From assembly GCA_027489245.1 (NCBI GenBank), contig JAIYAC010000008.1, positions 81,806 through 145,805 of the forward strand: a stretch of DNA of 64,000 nucleotides, given 5' to 3'. The DNA is from Neisseriaceae bacterium. GTDB lineage: Bacteria; Pseudomonadota; Gammaproteobacteria; Burkholderiales; Chromobacteriaceae. Shown here one piece after another: positions 54,921-63,565 of the stretch (positions are counted from its first letter, which is position 1; each line of letters opens with the position of its first letter). The notes beneath the pieces were generated by a model. It was given only the letters and a program-made list of their open reading frames with translations. It had not been told where the DNA came from and did no database searches. The translations under genes and the position numbers were made by a program.

Positions 54921-55184
54921 ATGCAAAATTTCGCAGAGCTTCACCCCAAGCCAGATACGCTGGCACAGTACGGATTGCCGGACATCGCATACCTCATTCC
55001 AGCAGCCTATCTGAAGTCAGCCCTACTCGATAATGGGGACCTGCCGCTAGCCGTGATGCTGCACGGTCTGTAGCAGCGTAGCCGGGATGGGGAGGCCGAA
55101 TGGCAGCAGATCGAACCCGCAATGGATCGGCTTGCCGAGCTGTTGACCCCAATGGGTGCACGTTGGCCATCTACTAGCGCCTGA
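54921..55184 (+). pseudogene. Small ORF interrupted by an in-frame TAG
   Basis: An 87-codon frame from ATG 54921 to TGA 55182, broken by TAG at 55071-55073 after LAVMLHGL. The two halves (MQNFAELHPKPDTLAQYGL..., RSRDGEAEWQQIEPAMDRLAELL) look like one small helical protein with a CAG-to-TAG change. No family recognised. It is divergent from the BREX operon. Confidence 0.55.
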
Positions 55185-55245
55185 TAACTTGCAAGCCGGC
55201 ACTCTCTTGCTGTTAGCATATGCTTTTGTTTGAGTTCAATACGCT

Positions 55246-55995
55246 ATGACGATGATTCGCGGCGTCACCATCTCTGAAGCCCCCTGCTGCGGGAGGCACT
55301 ATGCCAGCCCCCACTTTTTATCGATCTGTATCGATCTAAGCAATACATGGTCTGACGGCTGGCATGAGGATGGCCACATATGGGGCAATGTCGAAGGGCT
55401 TTGCGAGTGCTCGTGTGGCCATTACCTGGTAAGGCACCGTGATCTAGTCCACATAGGCAAAGCTGAAAATACCAATCTACCGTATCTGGAGCCGATAGAC
55501 GCACACCGCCTGCCCAAATGCATCGAAGCCTCTCGGAGAACTGAGCTTGAGCGCACCGCCAGGCTGGTGCACTGGCGCTTTCTCAACCAGCACTATCGTG
55601 ACACCTACAACGAACAGCGGATGTTGCACGAAGCACGGGCGAGGTTGGAATGGGAGCAAGCCAACCCAGACCGCCGCAGCTGGTGGCAGAGGCTACGCGG
55701 CCACCCCGCTCCCGTTTATCGCCCAGCCAGGGGCGATGTTTTCCCGCCGCTACCATTCAAGCCAACGGCGCTACAGATCGACAATATGCAGCGGCTGTGT
55801 GAACTGTTGGTGCTTGCAGATTGCAATGATGATGACTTGCTGACGCTGGCCGAGCTACAGCGAGAACTGAGCCGATTTGATGAGTCACTGGCAACCTTGC
55901 GGCGCGTGGGGGAAAAGCAGCAAAACAACTTGTATGCACTGATTCAGCGCCTGGCCGCAGAAGAAACACCTGCACCAATGTTGGTGCCATGCTAG
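55246..55995 (+). CDS. Orphan Cys-rich island protein
   Basis: 249 residues. Cysteines in APCCGRHYASPHF and GLCECSCGHYL suggest an N-terminal zinc site. The middle is helical and basic, and a C-terminal part (~170-240) has a leucine-rich helical repeat (LCELLVLADCNDDDLLTLAEL). No family recognised. Being at the end of a defence island it may be another defence or accessory gene; that is only by location. Confidence 0.55.
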   Translation: MTMIRGVTISEAPCCGRHYASPHFLSICIDLSNTWSDGWHEDGHIWGNVEGLCECSCGHYLVRHRDLVHIGKAENTNLPYLEPIDAHRLPKCIEASRRTELERTARLVHWRFLNQHYRDTYNEQRMLHEARARLEWEQANPDRRSWWQRLRGHPAPVYRPARGDVFPPLPFKPTALQIDNMQRLCELLVLADCNDDDLLTLAELQRELSRFDESLATLRRVGEKQQNNLYALIQRLAAEETPAPMLVPC

Positions 55996-56111
55996 CGGGC
56001 CATACCACCCGAAAAGGCAAAGACCGTTACATAACGTGACATCGCTTTGCGCCTGGCTACTGCGTTAAGATACGGCCCATTTACATGCCGAATCGAAAAA
56101 TCTGTTCTGGC

Positions 56112-56131
56112 TCACACCGTTTTTCACACCG
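56112..56131. repeat. Presumed integrase arm sites (right)
   Basis: TCACACCG at 56112-56119 and 56124-56131, again exactly 12 bp apart, 43 bp from the right core site; same unit and step as at the left end. Confidence 0.65.
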
Positions 56132-56174
56132 GAAAAGCTCGAATAGGTATGAGAGCCTTGCCCAATAAGGGGGC

Positions 56175-56189
56175 ATGTACTACAGCCTG
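56175..56189. repeat. Right attachment site (attR)
   Basis: ATGTACTACAGCCTG, identical to attL; followed by AAGCG rather than a stop codon. It marks the right end of the island. Confidence 0.85.
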
Positions 56190-56212
56190 AAGCGATTCGA
56201 CCCGCGTACGCT

Positions 56213-56246
56213 GCAACCCCGCACCGGCAACGGTGCGGGGTTTTCA
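56213..56246 (+). terminator. Original chromosomal glnA terminator, now downstream of attR
   Basis: Stem AACCCCGCACC/GGTGCGGGGTT then TTC. It lies just outside attR, in the place where the glnA terminator is expected in the empty site. A second AGCCG/CGGCTTTTTT hairpin follows at about 56,275. Confidence 0.65.
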
Positions 56247-56366
56247 TTTGCCCACAATAGATAGCCACAAGCAGCCGGCCACCCGTGCGGCTTTTTTGCA
56301 TTAGCACTGCCAAGCGGCAAGAGATTGAATTATCATGCGTTTGCAATGACTATCGCCTATTTCCCC

Positions 56367-56837
56367 ATGCGTCGCACTCTGTTCGCCCTGCTACTCAGTA
56401 GCCTGCCCCTGGCCCAGGCCAGCACCATTTATCGCTACGTGGATAAAGACGGGCATGTGACGTTTACCAATATGCCGCAGCCAGGCGCCCAGGCCATTTC
56501 CATCACCCCCGCCAACACGGATAGCGGCACACGCGGCAGCATCACGCCGCGCGGTGATACGGCACGCCCGCGCGCGCCTGCGGCCAACGTCGCCGTACCG
56601 TCGGTAGATGCCGGCACCCAGCGCAACCGTGACGAAGGCCGCCGCCGCATTCTGCAAACCGAGCTGGCGAATGAACAAAAAGCCCTGAGCGAAGCACGCA
56701 CCGCTTTGAGCGAAGCACGGCGCAAACCAGGCACCGCCACGGCGCAGCTGCAGCGCCTGCAAGACGCGGTAACCGACCGTGAACGCAATATCGATGCGCT
56801 GAATAAAGAACTAGGCCATAGCGCCGCACCAAAGTAG
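56367..56837 (+). CDS. DUF4124 domain protein, periplasmic
   Basis: 156 residues: signal peptide MRRTLFALLLSSLPLAQAS, then the DUF4124 motif IYRYVDKDGHVTFTNMPQPGA, a disordered region and a C-terminal coiled coil (LANEQKALSEARTALSEARRK). DUF4124 genes commonly stand between glnA and ntrB in Betaproteobacteria; function unknown. ATG 56367 fits the signal peptide best; ATG 56346 is an alternative. Confidence 0.8.
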   Translation: MRRTLFALLLSSLPLAQASTIYRYVDKDGHVTFTNMPQPGAQAISITPANTDSGTRGSITPRGDTARPRAPAANVAVPSVDAGTQRNRDEGRRRILQTELANEQKALSEARTALSEARRKPGTATAQLQRLQDAVTDRERNIDALNKELGHSAAPK

Positions 56838-57024
56838 TGCAGTACACTCACCAAAACGACGCCCCCACCCAAACGACCCAGTTTGTGCGCCGTTTTGTAG
56901 CGCATCAGTAGCGCTGCAAGCGCTACCGGCCAGCCCCCGTGCGGGCGCGGCTTTTGCTAAGACACCGCTAATAGCCGCGCCAGCCTGGCGCTGTTAGCCA
57001 TACAGGCAAACCGGACCCAACACC

Positions 57025-58077
57025 ATGCCCCCACACCCGTACGCCGGACTCGACCTGCTCGACACCCCGGTGATGATTGTCGAGCGCAACGGCCAGCTTC
57101 ACTACGCCAACCCGGCCAGTGAAAACCTGCTGGGCATCAGCCACAAAGGGCTGAAGAAACACACCCTGTACGAACACTTTCACCACCCGCGCGCCTTGAA
57201 AAACGCCGTGCAGATGGCGCTGGATCACGCCGGCAGCTTTATCGAGCACGACCTGGAAATCTCGCCGGAAGGTGACCACCCGCTGCATATCGGCCTCACC
57301 GTGACCCCTATCGACGGCCCGGTCCGCCTGGCGCTGGTAGAGATGCGCCCTATCGAGCAACAGCTGCGCATCGTCAACGAAGAGCGCCTGCTATTGCAGC
57401 AGCAAGCCAACCGCGAGCTGATCCGCAACCTGGCACACGAAATCAAGAACCCGCTGGGCGGCATCCGTGGCGCAGCCCAGCTGCTGGAGCACGAAATTGC
57501 CGACCGCCCCGAGCTGCTGGAGTACACCGGCGTTATCCGCGAGGAAGCGCTGCGCCTGCAGTCACTGGTAGACCGGCTGCTGGCACCGCACCGCCGCCAT
57601 ATTGCCAACGACGTGAACATTCACGAAGTGCTGGAGCGCGTGCGCAGCATCATCCTGGCCGAGTACCCGCACGGCCTGCAGGTAAAGCGCGACTACGATA
57701 TCAGCCTGCCCATGTTGGCCGCAGACAAAGAACAACTCATCCAGGTGGTATTGAATATCGGCAAGAACGCCGTGCAAGCCATGCAGGGCAGCGGCGAGCT
57801 GGTTTTCCGCACCCGCGTGGCACGCCAGGTCACGCTGGCGCGAAAGCGTCACAACCTGGCACTAAAATTGCAGATCATCGACAACGGCCCCGGTATACCG
57901 GAAGAAATACGCAACCATGTGTTCTACCCGCTGGTCACCGGCCGGGCAGAGGGCACCGGGCTGGGACTCACGCTGGCGCAAACCTTTGTGCACCAGCACG
58001 GCGGCACCATCGAATTCGAATCGCGGCCGGGCTACACCTGCTTTACGGTACTGATGCCGTTCGGCCCCGATCAATAA
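57025..58077 (+). CDS. glnL: Nitrogen regulation sensor kinase NtrB
   Basis: 350 residues: PAS domain at ~5-110, dimerisation helix with the phospho-His in NLAHEIKNPLGGIRGAAQLLEHEI, and an ATPase domain with NIGKNAVQAM, DNGPGIP and GTGLGLTLAQTFV. Cytoplasmic; interacts with PII and phosphorylates NtrC under nitrogen limitation. The upstream gap (56,838-57,024) holds hairpins and no sigma-54 site that I can see. It is 19 bp from ntrC. Confidence 0.95.
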   Translation: MPPHPYAGLDLLDTPVMIVERNGQLHYANPASENLLGISHKGLKKHTLYEHFHHPRALKNAVQMALDHAGSFIEHDLEISPEGDHPLHIGLTVTPIDGPVRLALVEMRPIEQQLRIVNEERLLLQQQANRELIRNLAHEIKNPLGGIRGAAQLLEHEIADRPELLEYTGVIREEALRLQSLVDRLLAPHRRHIANDVNIHEVLERVRSIILAEYPHGLQVKRDYDISLPMLAADKEQLIQVVLNIGKNAVQAMQGSGELVFRTRVARQVTLARKRHNLALKLQIIDNGPGIPEEIRNHVFYPLVTGRAEGTGLGLTLAQTFVHQHGGTIEFESRPGYTCFTVLMPFGPDQ

Positions 58078-58096
58078 CCCCACAAGGCGAGCCAAC

Positions 58097-59563
58097 ATGA
58101 CGCAAACGGTCTGGATCATCGACGACGACAAAGCCATCCGCTGGGTGCTGGAAAAGTCGCTCTCGCGCAGCAATATCGCCTACCAGAGCTTTGCCAGCGC
58201 CGACGATGCGCTGAACGCCCTGTACGACACCATCCCCAGCGTCATCATCAGCGATGTGCGCATGCCGGGTACCGATGGCCTGAAATTCCTGGGCAAGGTC
58301 AAAGCCGAGCACCCTGCGCTGCCGGTCATCATCATGACGGCCCATTCCGACCTGGACTCGGCCGTCTCGGCCTTTCAGGGCGGTGCCTTCGAGTACCTGC
58401 CCAAACCCTTCGACGTAGACCAGGCCGTAGCGCTGATCGAACGCGCGCTGGCCGAAAGCCGCAGCGGCGACGCCATCGGCGAAAGCCCGGAAGCCATGCC
58501 GGCTCTGCTGGGCCAGGCCCCGGCCATGCAGGATGTGTTCCGCGCCATTGGCCGTCTGTCGCAGTCCAGCGTCACCGTGCTGATTACCGGCGAGTCCGGC
58601 ACCGGCAAAGAACGCGTGGCCGAGGCGCTGCACCGCCACTCGGTACGCGCCAGCAAGCCCTTTATTGCGCTGAACACCGCCGCCATTCCGAAAGACCTGC
58701 TGGAGTCCGAGCTGTTCGGCCATGAAAAAGGCGCCTTCACCGGCGCCGTGGGCAGCCGCCGCGGCCGCTTTGAAGAGGCAGAAGGCGGCACGCTGTTTCT
58801 GGACGAAATCGGCGACATGCCCACCGAGCTGCAAACCCGCCTGCTGCGCGTGCTGTCTGATGGCCATTTTTACCGCGTGGGCGGGCACACACCAATCAAG
58901 GCCAATGTGCGCGTGATCGCCGCCACCCACCAGCACCTGGAAGAGCGCGTCAAGCAAGGCCAGTTCCGCGAAGACTTGTTCCACCGCCTGAACGTGATCC
59001 GCCTGCGACTGCCACCGCTACGCGAGCGCAGCGAAGACATCCCGCTGCTGGTACGCCATTTCCTGTCGCGCAGTGCGGCCAACCTGGGGGTGGAGTCCAA
59101 GCGCCTGTCCGATAGCGCCATGGCCTTTGTGCGCCAATACGCCTTCCCCGGCAACGTGCGCCAGCTGGAAAACCTGTGCCAGTGGATTACCGTGATGGCC
59201 CCCGGCCAGACCGTGGAAAGCGCCGACCTGCCGCCCGAGTTCCGCCTCCCACCCGACGCTGTAGCAACCAGCCACAGCCATGAAGCCGACGCCAGCGCCC
59301 AGCCCGCCAGCGCGCACGCCCATACCGCAGCAGCGCTGGGCGACGGCGACTGGCTGCAGCTGCTGGCACGCGAGGTCAGCCAAAGGTTGGCCGCAGGCGA
59401 AACCGGCATTATCGACGACCTGACCGCTCGCTTTGAAAGCACCTGCATCAAGAGCGGCCTGGCGCATACCGGCGGGCGCAAGGTAGAAGCGGCGCAGCTG
59501 CTAGGCTGGGGCCGCAACACACTGACGCGCAAGATCCAGGAGCTAGGGCTGGAGCACGAGTGA
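58097..59563 (+). CDS. glnG: Nitrogen response regulator NtrC
   Basis: 488 residues: receiver domain with the phospho-Asp in SDVRMPGTDG, AAA+ domain with GESGTGKERVAEALH and GAFTGAV (sigma-54 contact), and a Fis-type helix-turn-helix at the end (EAAQLLGWGRNTLTRKIQELGL). It activates sigma-54 promoters such as that of glnA. The stop overlaps the next start (TGATG). Confidence 0.96.
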   Translation: MTQTVWIIDDDKAIRWVLEKSLSRSNIAYQSFASADDALNALYDTIPSVIISDVRMPGTDGLKFLGKVKAEHPALPVIIMTAHSDLDSAVSAFQGGAFEYLPKPFDVDQAVALIERALAESRSGDAIGESPEAMPALLGQAPAMQDVFRAIGRLSQSSVTVLITGESGTGKERVAEALHRHSVRASKPFIALNTAAIPKDLLESELFGHEKGAFTGAVGSRRGRFEEAEGGTLFLDEIGDMPTELQTRLLRVLSDGHFYRVGGHTPIKANVRVIAATHQHLEERVKQGQFREDLFHRLNVIRLRLPPLRERSEDIPLLVRHFLSRSAANLGVESKRLSDSAMAFVRQYAFPGNVRQLENLCQWITVMAPGQTVESADLPPEFRLPPDAVATSHSHEADASAQPASAHAHTAAALGDGDWLQLLAREVSQRLAAGETGIIDDLTARFESTCIKSGLAHTGGRKVEAAQLLGWGRNTLTRKIQELGLEHE

Positions 59564-60075
59564 TGACGATCACCCGCCTGCACACCATCGATGCGCAGCA
59601 GTTGGCCGCACTGGCCGCGCTATTGCAAGACAGCGTGCACGGTGGCGCCTCGGTCGGCTTTCTGGCGCCGCTGCCGCACGCCGAAGCACACGCCTACTGG
59701 CAAGGTGTCGCCGCCGCGCTAGGCCCGCTGCTGTACTGCTGGGTGGCTGAAGAACATGGCCAGATTATCGGCACCGTGCAGCTGGCGCTGTGCGGCAAGG
59801 CCAACGGCCGCCACCGTGGCGAAATCCAGAAGCTGATGGTACACAGCGCTGCGCGTGGCCGCGGGCTGGCACGCCAGCTGATGCAGACTGTCGAAAATGC
59901 CGCCCACGCCGCCGGCTGCAGCACCTTGGTACTGGATACCGATAGCGAGTCGGCAGCCGCCCGGCTCTACCCCAAGCTGGGCTGGCAACACGCTGGCGAC
60001 ATCCCCGCGTACGCCGCCAGCCCGGACGGCCAGCTGCATGCCACCCGCTATTTCTACAAGCTATTGCCGGCCTAG
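59563..60075 (+). CDS. GNAT family N-acetyltransferase
   Basis: 170 residues of a GNAT fold: EIQKLMVHSAARGRGLARQLMQ contains the acetyl-CoA-binding R/Q-x-x-G-x-G/A loop, followed by LVLDTDSESAAARLYPKLGW. Substrate unknown. ATG 59563 overlaps the ntrC stop, so it is expressed with ntrC; the GTG at 59560 is an unlikely alternative. Confidence 0.85.
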   Translation: MTITRLHTIDAQQLAALAALLQDSVHGGASVGFLAPLPHAEAHAYWQGVAAALGPLLYCWVAEEHGQIIGTVQLALCGKANGRHRGEIQKLMVHSAARGRGLARQLMQTVENAAHAAGCSTLVLDTDSESAAARLYPKLGWQHAGDIPAYAASPDGQLHATRYFYKLLPA

Positions 60076-60097
60076 CCGGCTCAGCGCACCCGTAAGC

Positions 60098-60130
60098 AAA
60101 ACGGCACACGCTGCAAAGGTGTGCCGTTTT
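60098..60130 (+). terminator. Terminator after the acetyltransferase gene
   Basis: Stem AAAACGGCACA/TGTGCCGTTTT, T-rich flank. It ends the ntrB-ntrC-acetyltransferase unit and the convergent metR transcript. Confidence 0.8.
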
Positions 60131-60178
60131 GCCATGTTGGCCGCAGCCCCCAGCCAGATACGCTCAGCCGCAGAACCT

Positions 60179-61105
60179 TCAAGCCAGCACGCTCAGACCT
60201 GGCAAGGTAGCAAAGCTCTGCTCGCGCACGGTGTGCAGAAAATCACGCATATACGCCAGCGCCGCGTCATCCTGACGAAGCGCGGCATACAGCTCGCTCT
60301 GCAAGCCGCTATCCCCGATACGGGCGCTGGCAATATAGCCACGGTCCAGATACGGCTTTACCGCCCAGAACGGCATGGCTGCCACGCCACGGCGGCTGGC
60401 CACCAGCTGGATAATGGCCACGGTCAGCTCCGACGTGCGCCGCGCCGGGTTCACCCCGGCCGGCTTCAGCACCTTGCGCACCAAGTCCAGCATCACATCC
60501 GGCACCGGGTAGTGAATCAGGGTTTCGCTCGCCAGGTCATCGGCCTGCCACACCGGCTTGGCCGCCAGCGGATGGTCTTTGGCCATGATCAGTACCATCT
60601 CGTAGGCAAAAAGCGGCTGGTACACCACGCCGTCCTGCGCCTCGGCCTCCGAGCAAATGGCCAGGTCGGCGCGACGCGTCAGCAGCAGACCTACCGGGTC
60701 GGCATGAAAGCCGGACACGATATCCAGCTCCACCGCAGGCCAGTGCTGGCGGAAAGCGTCCATGGCCGGCATCAGCCAGTCAAAGCAGGTATGGCACTCC
60801 ACCGCAATGCGCAGCTCGCCCGCCTCGCCCTCGCGCAGGCGCGCCATATCGCGCTCGGCCCCCGCCACCAGCGCCGACACCTCGCGCGCCAGCGCCAGCA
60901 GGCGCTCCCCCGCCGGGGTAAAGCGCAGCGGCTGGGTTTTACGCTCGAACAAGGCCAGGCCGTAATGGTCTTCCAGCGCCTTTAATTGGTGCGACAGCGC
61001 CGACTGCGTCAAAAACACCCGTTTGGCCGCCTGCGACACGCTGCCGCACTCGGCCAGCGCCAGCAGGGTTTTGAGGTGGCGAAGCTCTAACTGGCTTTGC
61101 GACAT
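60179..61105 (-). CDS. metR: LysR-type regulator MetR
   Basis: 308 residues: N-terminal helix-turn-helix (LALAECGSVSQAAKRVFLTQSALSHQLKALE), then the type 2 periplasmic-binding-protein co-inducer domain that binds homocysteine (ELRIAVECHTCFDWLMPAM is the MetR-specific start of that domain). It activates metE. Divergent from metE over 98 bp. Confidence 0.92.
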   Translation of the reverse strand: MSQSQLELRHLKTLLALAECGSVSQAAKRVFLTQSALSHQLKALEDHYGLALFERKTQPLRFTPAGERLLALAREVSALVAGAERDMARLREGEAGELRIAVECHTCFDWLMPAMDAFRQHWPAVELDIVSGFHADPVGLLLTRRADLAICSEAEAQDGVVYQPLFAYEMVLIMAKDHPLAAKPVWQADDLASETLIHYPVPDVMLDLVRKVLKPAGVNPARRTSELTVAIIQLVASRRGVAAMPFWAVKPYLDRGYIASARIGDSGLQSELYAALRQDDAALAYMRDFLHTVREQSFATLPGLSVLA

Positions 61106-61135
61106 GAATTACCTTAATGATTGTCAGTAAAATAA

Positions 61136-61148
61136 TGAAATTGCCTCA
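61136..61148. promoter_or_regulatory. Candidate MetR box between metR and metE
   Basis: TGAAATTGCCTCA matches TGAANNTNNTTCA with one mismatch. A second dyad, TGAATGCACAATATTCA, is at 61169-61185 with a longer spacer. Binding is inferred. Confidence 0.55.
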
Positions 61149-61203
61149 TGATTGTAGATGCCGCATGCTGAATGCACAATATTCATCAGCAAAGGCATTC
61201 CAC

Positions 61204-63483
61204 ATGAGCCACATTCATCTGCTAGGTTTCCCGCGCATCGGCGCCAAACGCGAACTGAAATTCCTGCTGGAACAATTCTGGCGCCAGGACATCGACGAAG
61301 CCACCTTGCTGGGCGGCGCACGCGAGCTACGCCAAAAACACTGGCTGCTGCAAAAAGGCGCCGGCCTGGACATCAGCCCGGTGGGCGACTTCTCGCTGTA
61401 CGACCAGGTGCTGGATGCCCAGGTGCTGGTCGGTGCCATCCCGCGCCGCTTCGGCTTTGATGCCGCCACACTCAGCACCAGCCAGTATTTCCAGCTGGCA
61501 CGCGGCAATGCCACGCAGCACGCGCTGGAAATGACCAAATGGTTTGATACCAACTACCACTACCTGGTGCCGGAATGGCACGCCGATACCACCTTTGCGG
61601 CCAACCCTGCACCGCTGCTGGCCCAAATCGCCGAGGCGCAAGCGCTGGGTATCCAGGCCAAGCCGGTACTGATCGGCCCGCTCACCCTGTTGTGGCAGGG
61701 CAAATGCAAGGGCAGCACCTTCGACCGCCTGAGCCTGCTGCCGGCCCTGCTGGCCACCTACCAGCAGCTGTTGGCCGCACTGAACGCCGCCAAAGTAGAC
61801 TGGGTACAGATAGACGAGCCGATTCTGGCGCTCGACCTGCCGGCCGACTGGCTGGCCGCGTTCACCCCCACCTACCAGGCGCTGGCCGCCAGCCCGCTCA
61901 AGCTGCTGCTGGCCACCTATTTTGGCAGCGTGGCGCAACACGCCCCCTTGCTCAAAGCCCTGCCAGTGGCCGGCCTGCACCTGGACCTGGTACGCGCACC
62001 GCAGCAGCTGGACGCCTTCCTGCCAGCTTGGCCGCAGGACAAAATCCTGTCTGCCGGCCTGATCGATGGCCGGAATATCTGGCGCGCCGACCTGGACGCC
62101 ACCCTGGCGCAAGCCGAAACCCTGCACGCCACACTGGGCAGCCAGCTATGGCTAGCGCCGAGCTGCAGCCTGCTGCACAGCCCGTTCGACCTGGCACAAG
62201 AAGGCAAGCTGGATGTCGATCTGAAAAGCTGGCTGGCGTTTGCCGTACAAAAAGTCAACGAGCTGAAGCTGCTCAAACGCGGCCTGCACAGCGGCCGTAG
62301 CAGCATCGAGAACGAACTGGCCGCCAGCAACTTTGCCCGCCAGCAGCGCCAGCAGCACCCACGCATCCACCGCGCCGACGTGGCCCAAAGGTTGGCCGCA
62401 TTGCCTGCCGGTAGCGACCAGCGCCACAGCCCCTACCCGCTGCGCGCCCAGGCACAGGCCAGCTGGCTGAAGCTGCCGCTGCTGCCCACCACCACCATCG
62501 GCTCCTTCCCGCAAACCAGCGACATCCGCGCTGCCCGCGCCGCCTTCAAACGCGGCGAGCTGGACGCTACCGGTTACGAGCAGGCGATGAAAGCCGAAAT
62601 CGAGTTGGTGATCCGCAAACAGGAAGCGCTGGATATCGACGTACTGGTGCACGGCGAAGCCGAACGCAACGACATGGTGGAATACTTTGGCGAGCAGCTG
62701 GACGGCTTTGCCTTCACCGAATACGGCTGGGTACAAAGCTATGGCAGCCGCTGCGTCAAACCGCCCATCATCTATGGCGATGTTGCCCGCCCGCATGCCA
62801 TGACCGTCGCGTGGTCGGTATACGCACAAAGCCTCACCCCGCGCCCGGTAAAAGGCATGCTCACCGGCCCGGTCACCATCCTGCAGTGGAGCTTTGTACG
62901 CAATGACCTGCCGCGCAGCCAGGTATGCCGCCAGATTGCCCTGGCCATCAACGACGAGGTGCTGGACCTGGAAAACGCCGGCATCAAGGTCATCCAGATC
63001 GACGAACCCGCCGTGCGTGAAGGCCTGCCGCTACAGCGCGCCGACTGGGATGCCTACCTGGCCTGGGCCGGCGAAGCCTTCCGCCTGTCGTGCGCGCGCG
63101 TAGACGACAGCACACAGATACACACCCACATGTGCTATTCGGAATTCGGCGACATCCTGCCCGCCATCGCCGCGCTGGATGCGGACGTGATCACTATCGA
63201 AACATCGCGCTCCGACATGGCGCTGCTGCGCGACTTTGGCAGCTTCCAGTACCCCAATGAAATCGGCCCTGGCGTGTACGACATCCACAGCCCGCGCATC
63301 CCGGCCGAGCACGAGCTGGAAAAACTGCTGGCCAAAGCACTGGATGTAATTCCGGCACAGCGTCTGTGGGTCAACCCCGACTGCGGGCTGAAAACCCGCG
63401 GCTGGCCGGAAGCCGAGGCGGCACTGCACGCCATGGTCAGCGTCACCAAGCGTTTGCGCCAACAGCTGACGCAGCCCGCCTGA
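61204..63483 (+). CDS. metE: Cobalamin-independent methionine synthase MetE
   Basis: 759 residues, normal length. N-terminal domain ([20 protein letters not shown]), C-terminal catalytic barrel with [32 protein letters not shown], the zinc ligands in [10 protein letters not shown] (His, Cys) and NPDCGLKTR (Cys). It transfers methyl from methyl-tetrahydropteroyl-triglutamate to homocysteine. ATG 61204 begins [13 protein letters not shown]. Controlled by MetR from the shared upstream region. Confidence 0.97.
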   Translation: MSHIHLLGFPRIGAKRELKFLLEQFWRQDIDEATLLGGARELRQKHWLLQKGAGLDISPVGDFSLYDQVLDAQVLVGAIPRRFGFDAATLSTSQYFQLARGNATQHALEMTKWFDTNYHYLVPEWHADTTFAANPAPLLAQIAEAQALGIQAKPVLIGPLTLLWQGKCKGSTFDRLSLLPALLATYQQLLAALNAAKVDWVQIDEPILALDLPADWLAAFTPTYQALAASPLKLLLATYFGSVAQHAPLLKALPVAGLHLDLVRAPQQLDAFLPAWPQDKILSAGLIDGRNIWRADLDATLAQAETLHATLGSQLWLAPSCSLLHSPFDLAQEGKLDVDLKSWLAFAVQKVNELKLLKRGLHSGRSSIENELAASNFARQQRQQHPRIHRADVAQRLAALPAGSDQRHSPYPLRAQAQASWLKLPLLPTTTIGSFPQTSDIRAARAAFKRGELDATGYEQAMKAEIELVIRKQEALDIDVLVHGEAERNDMVEYFGEQLDGFAFTEYGWVQSYGSRCVKPPIIYGDVARPHAMTVAWSVYAQSLTPRPVKGMLTGPVTILQWSFVRNDLPRSQVCRQIALAINDEVLDLENAGIKVIQIDEPAVREGLPLQRADWDAYLAWAGEAFRLSCARVDDSTQIHTHMCYSEFGDILPAIAALDADVITIETSRSDMALLRDFGSFQYPNEIGPGVYDIHSPRIPAEHELEKLLAKALDVIPAQRLWVNPDCGLKTRGWPEAEAALHAMVSVTKRLRQQLTQPA

Positions 63484-63522
63484 TCGGTACACGGCAGACA
63501 TAGACAGCACCACGCTAACCAC

Positions 63523-63565
63523 ACCCTGGTAATAGGATAATCATCCTGCTGCCAGGGTATTTTCA
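63523..63565 (+). terminator. Weak terminator after metE
   Basis: Arms ACCCTGG/CCAGGGT separated by 22 bases, then ATTTT. Confidence 0.5.

Larger units (their letters stand above)
31169..56189. mobile_element. Integrated genomic island at the 3' end of glnA carrying BREX type 3
   Basis: About 25 kb bounded by the 15-bp direct repeat ATGTACTACAGCCTG. It has an integrase beside the left end, a P4-like replication module, a BREX type 3 operon and orphan ORFs. The flanking gene order glnA | DUF4124-ntrB-ntrC is the usual chromosomal neighbourhood in this group, so removing the island restores it. The 12-mer AGGTTGGCCGCA common in the flanks is absent inside. Confidence 0.85.
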
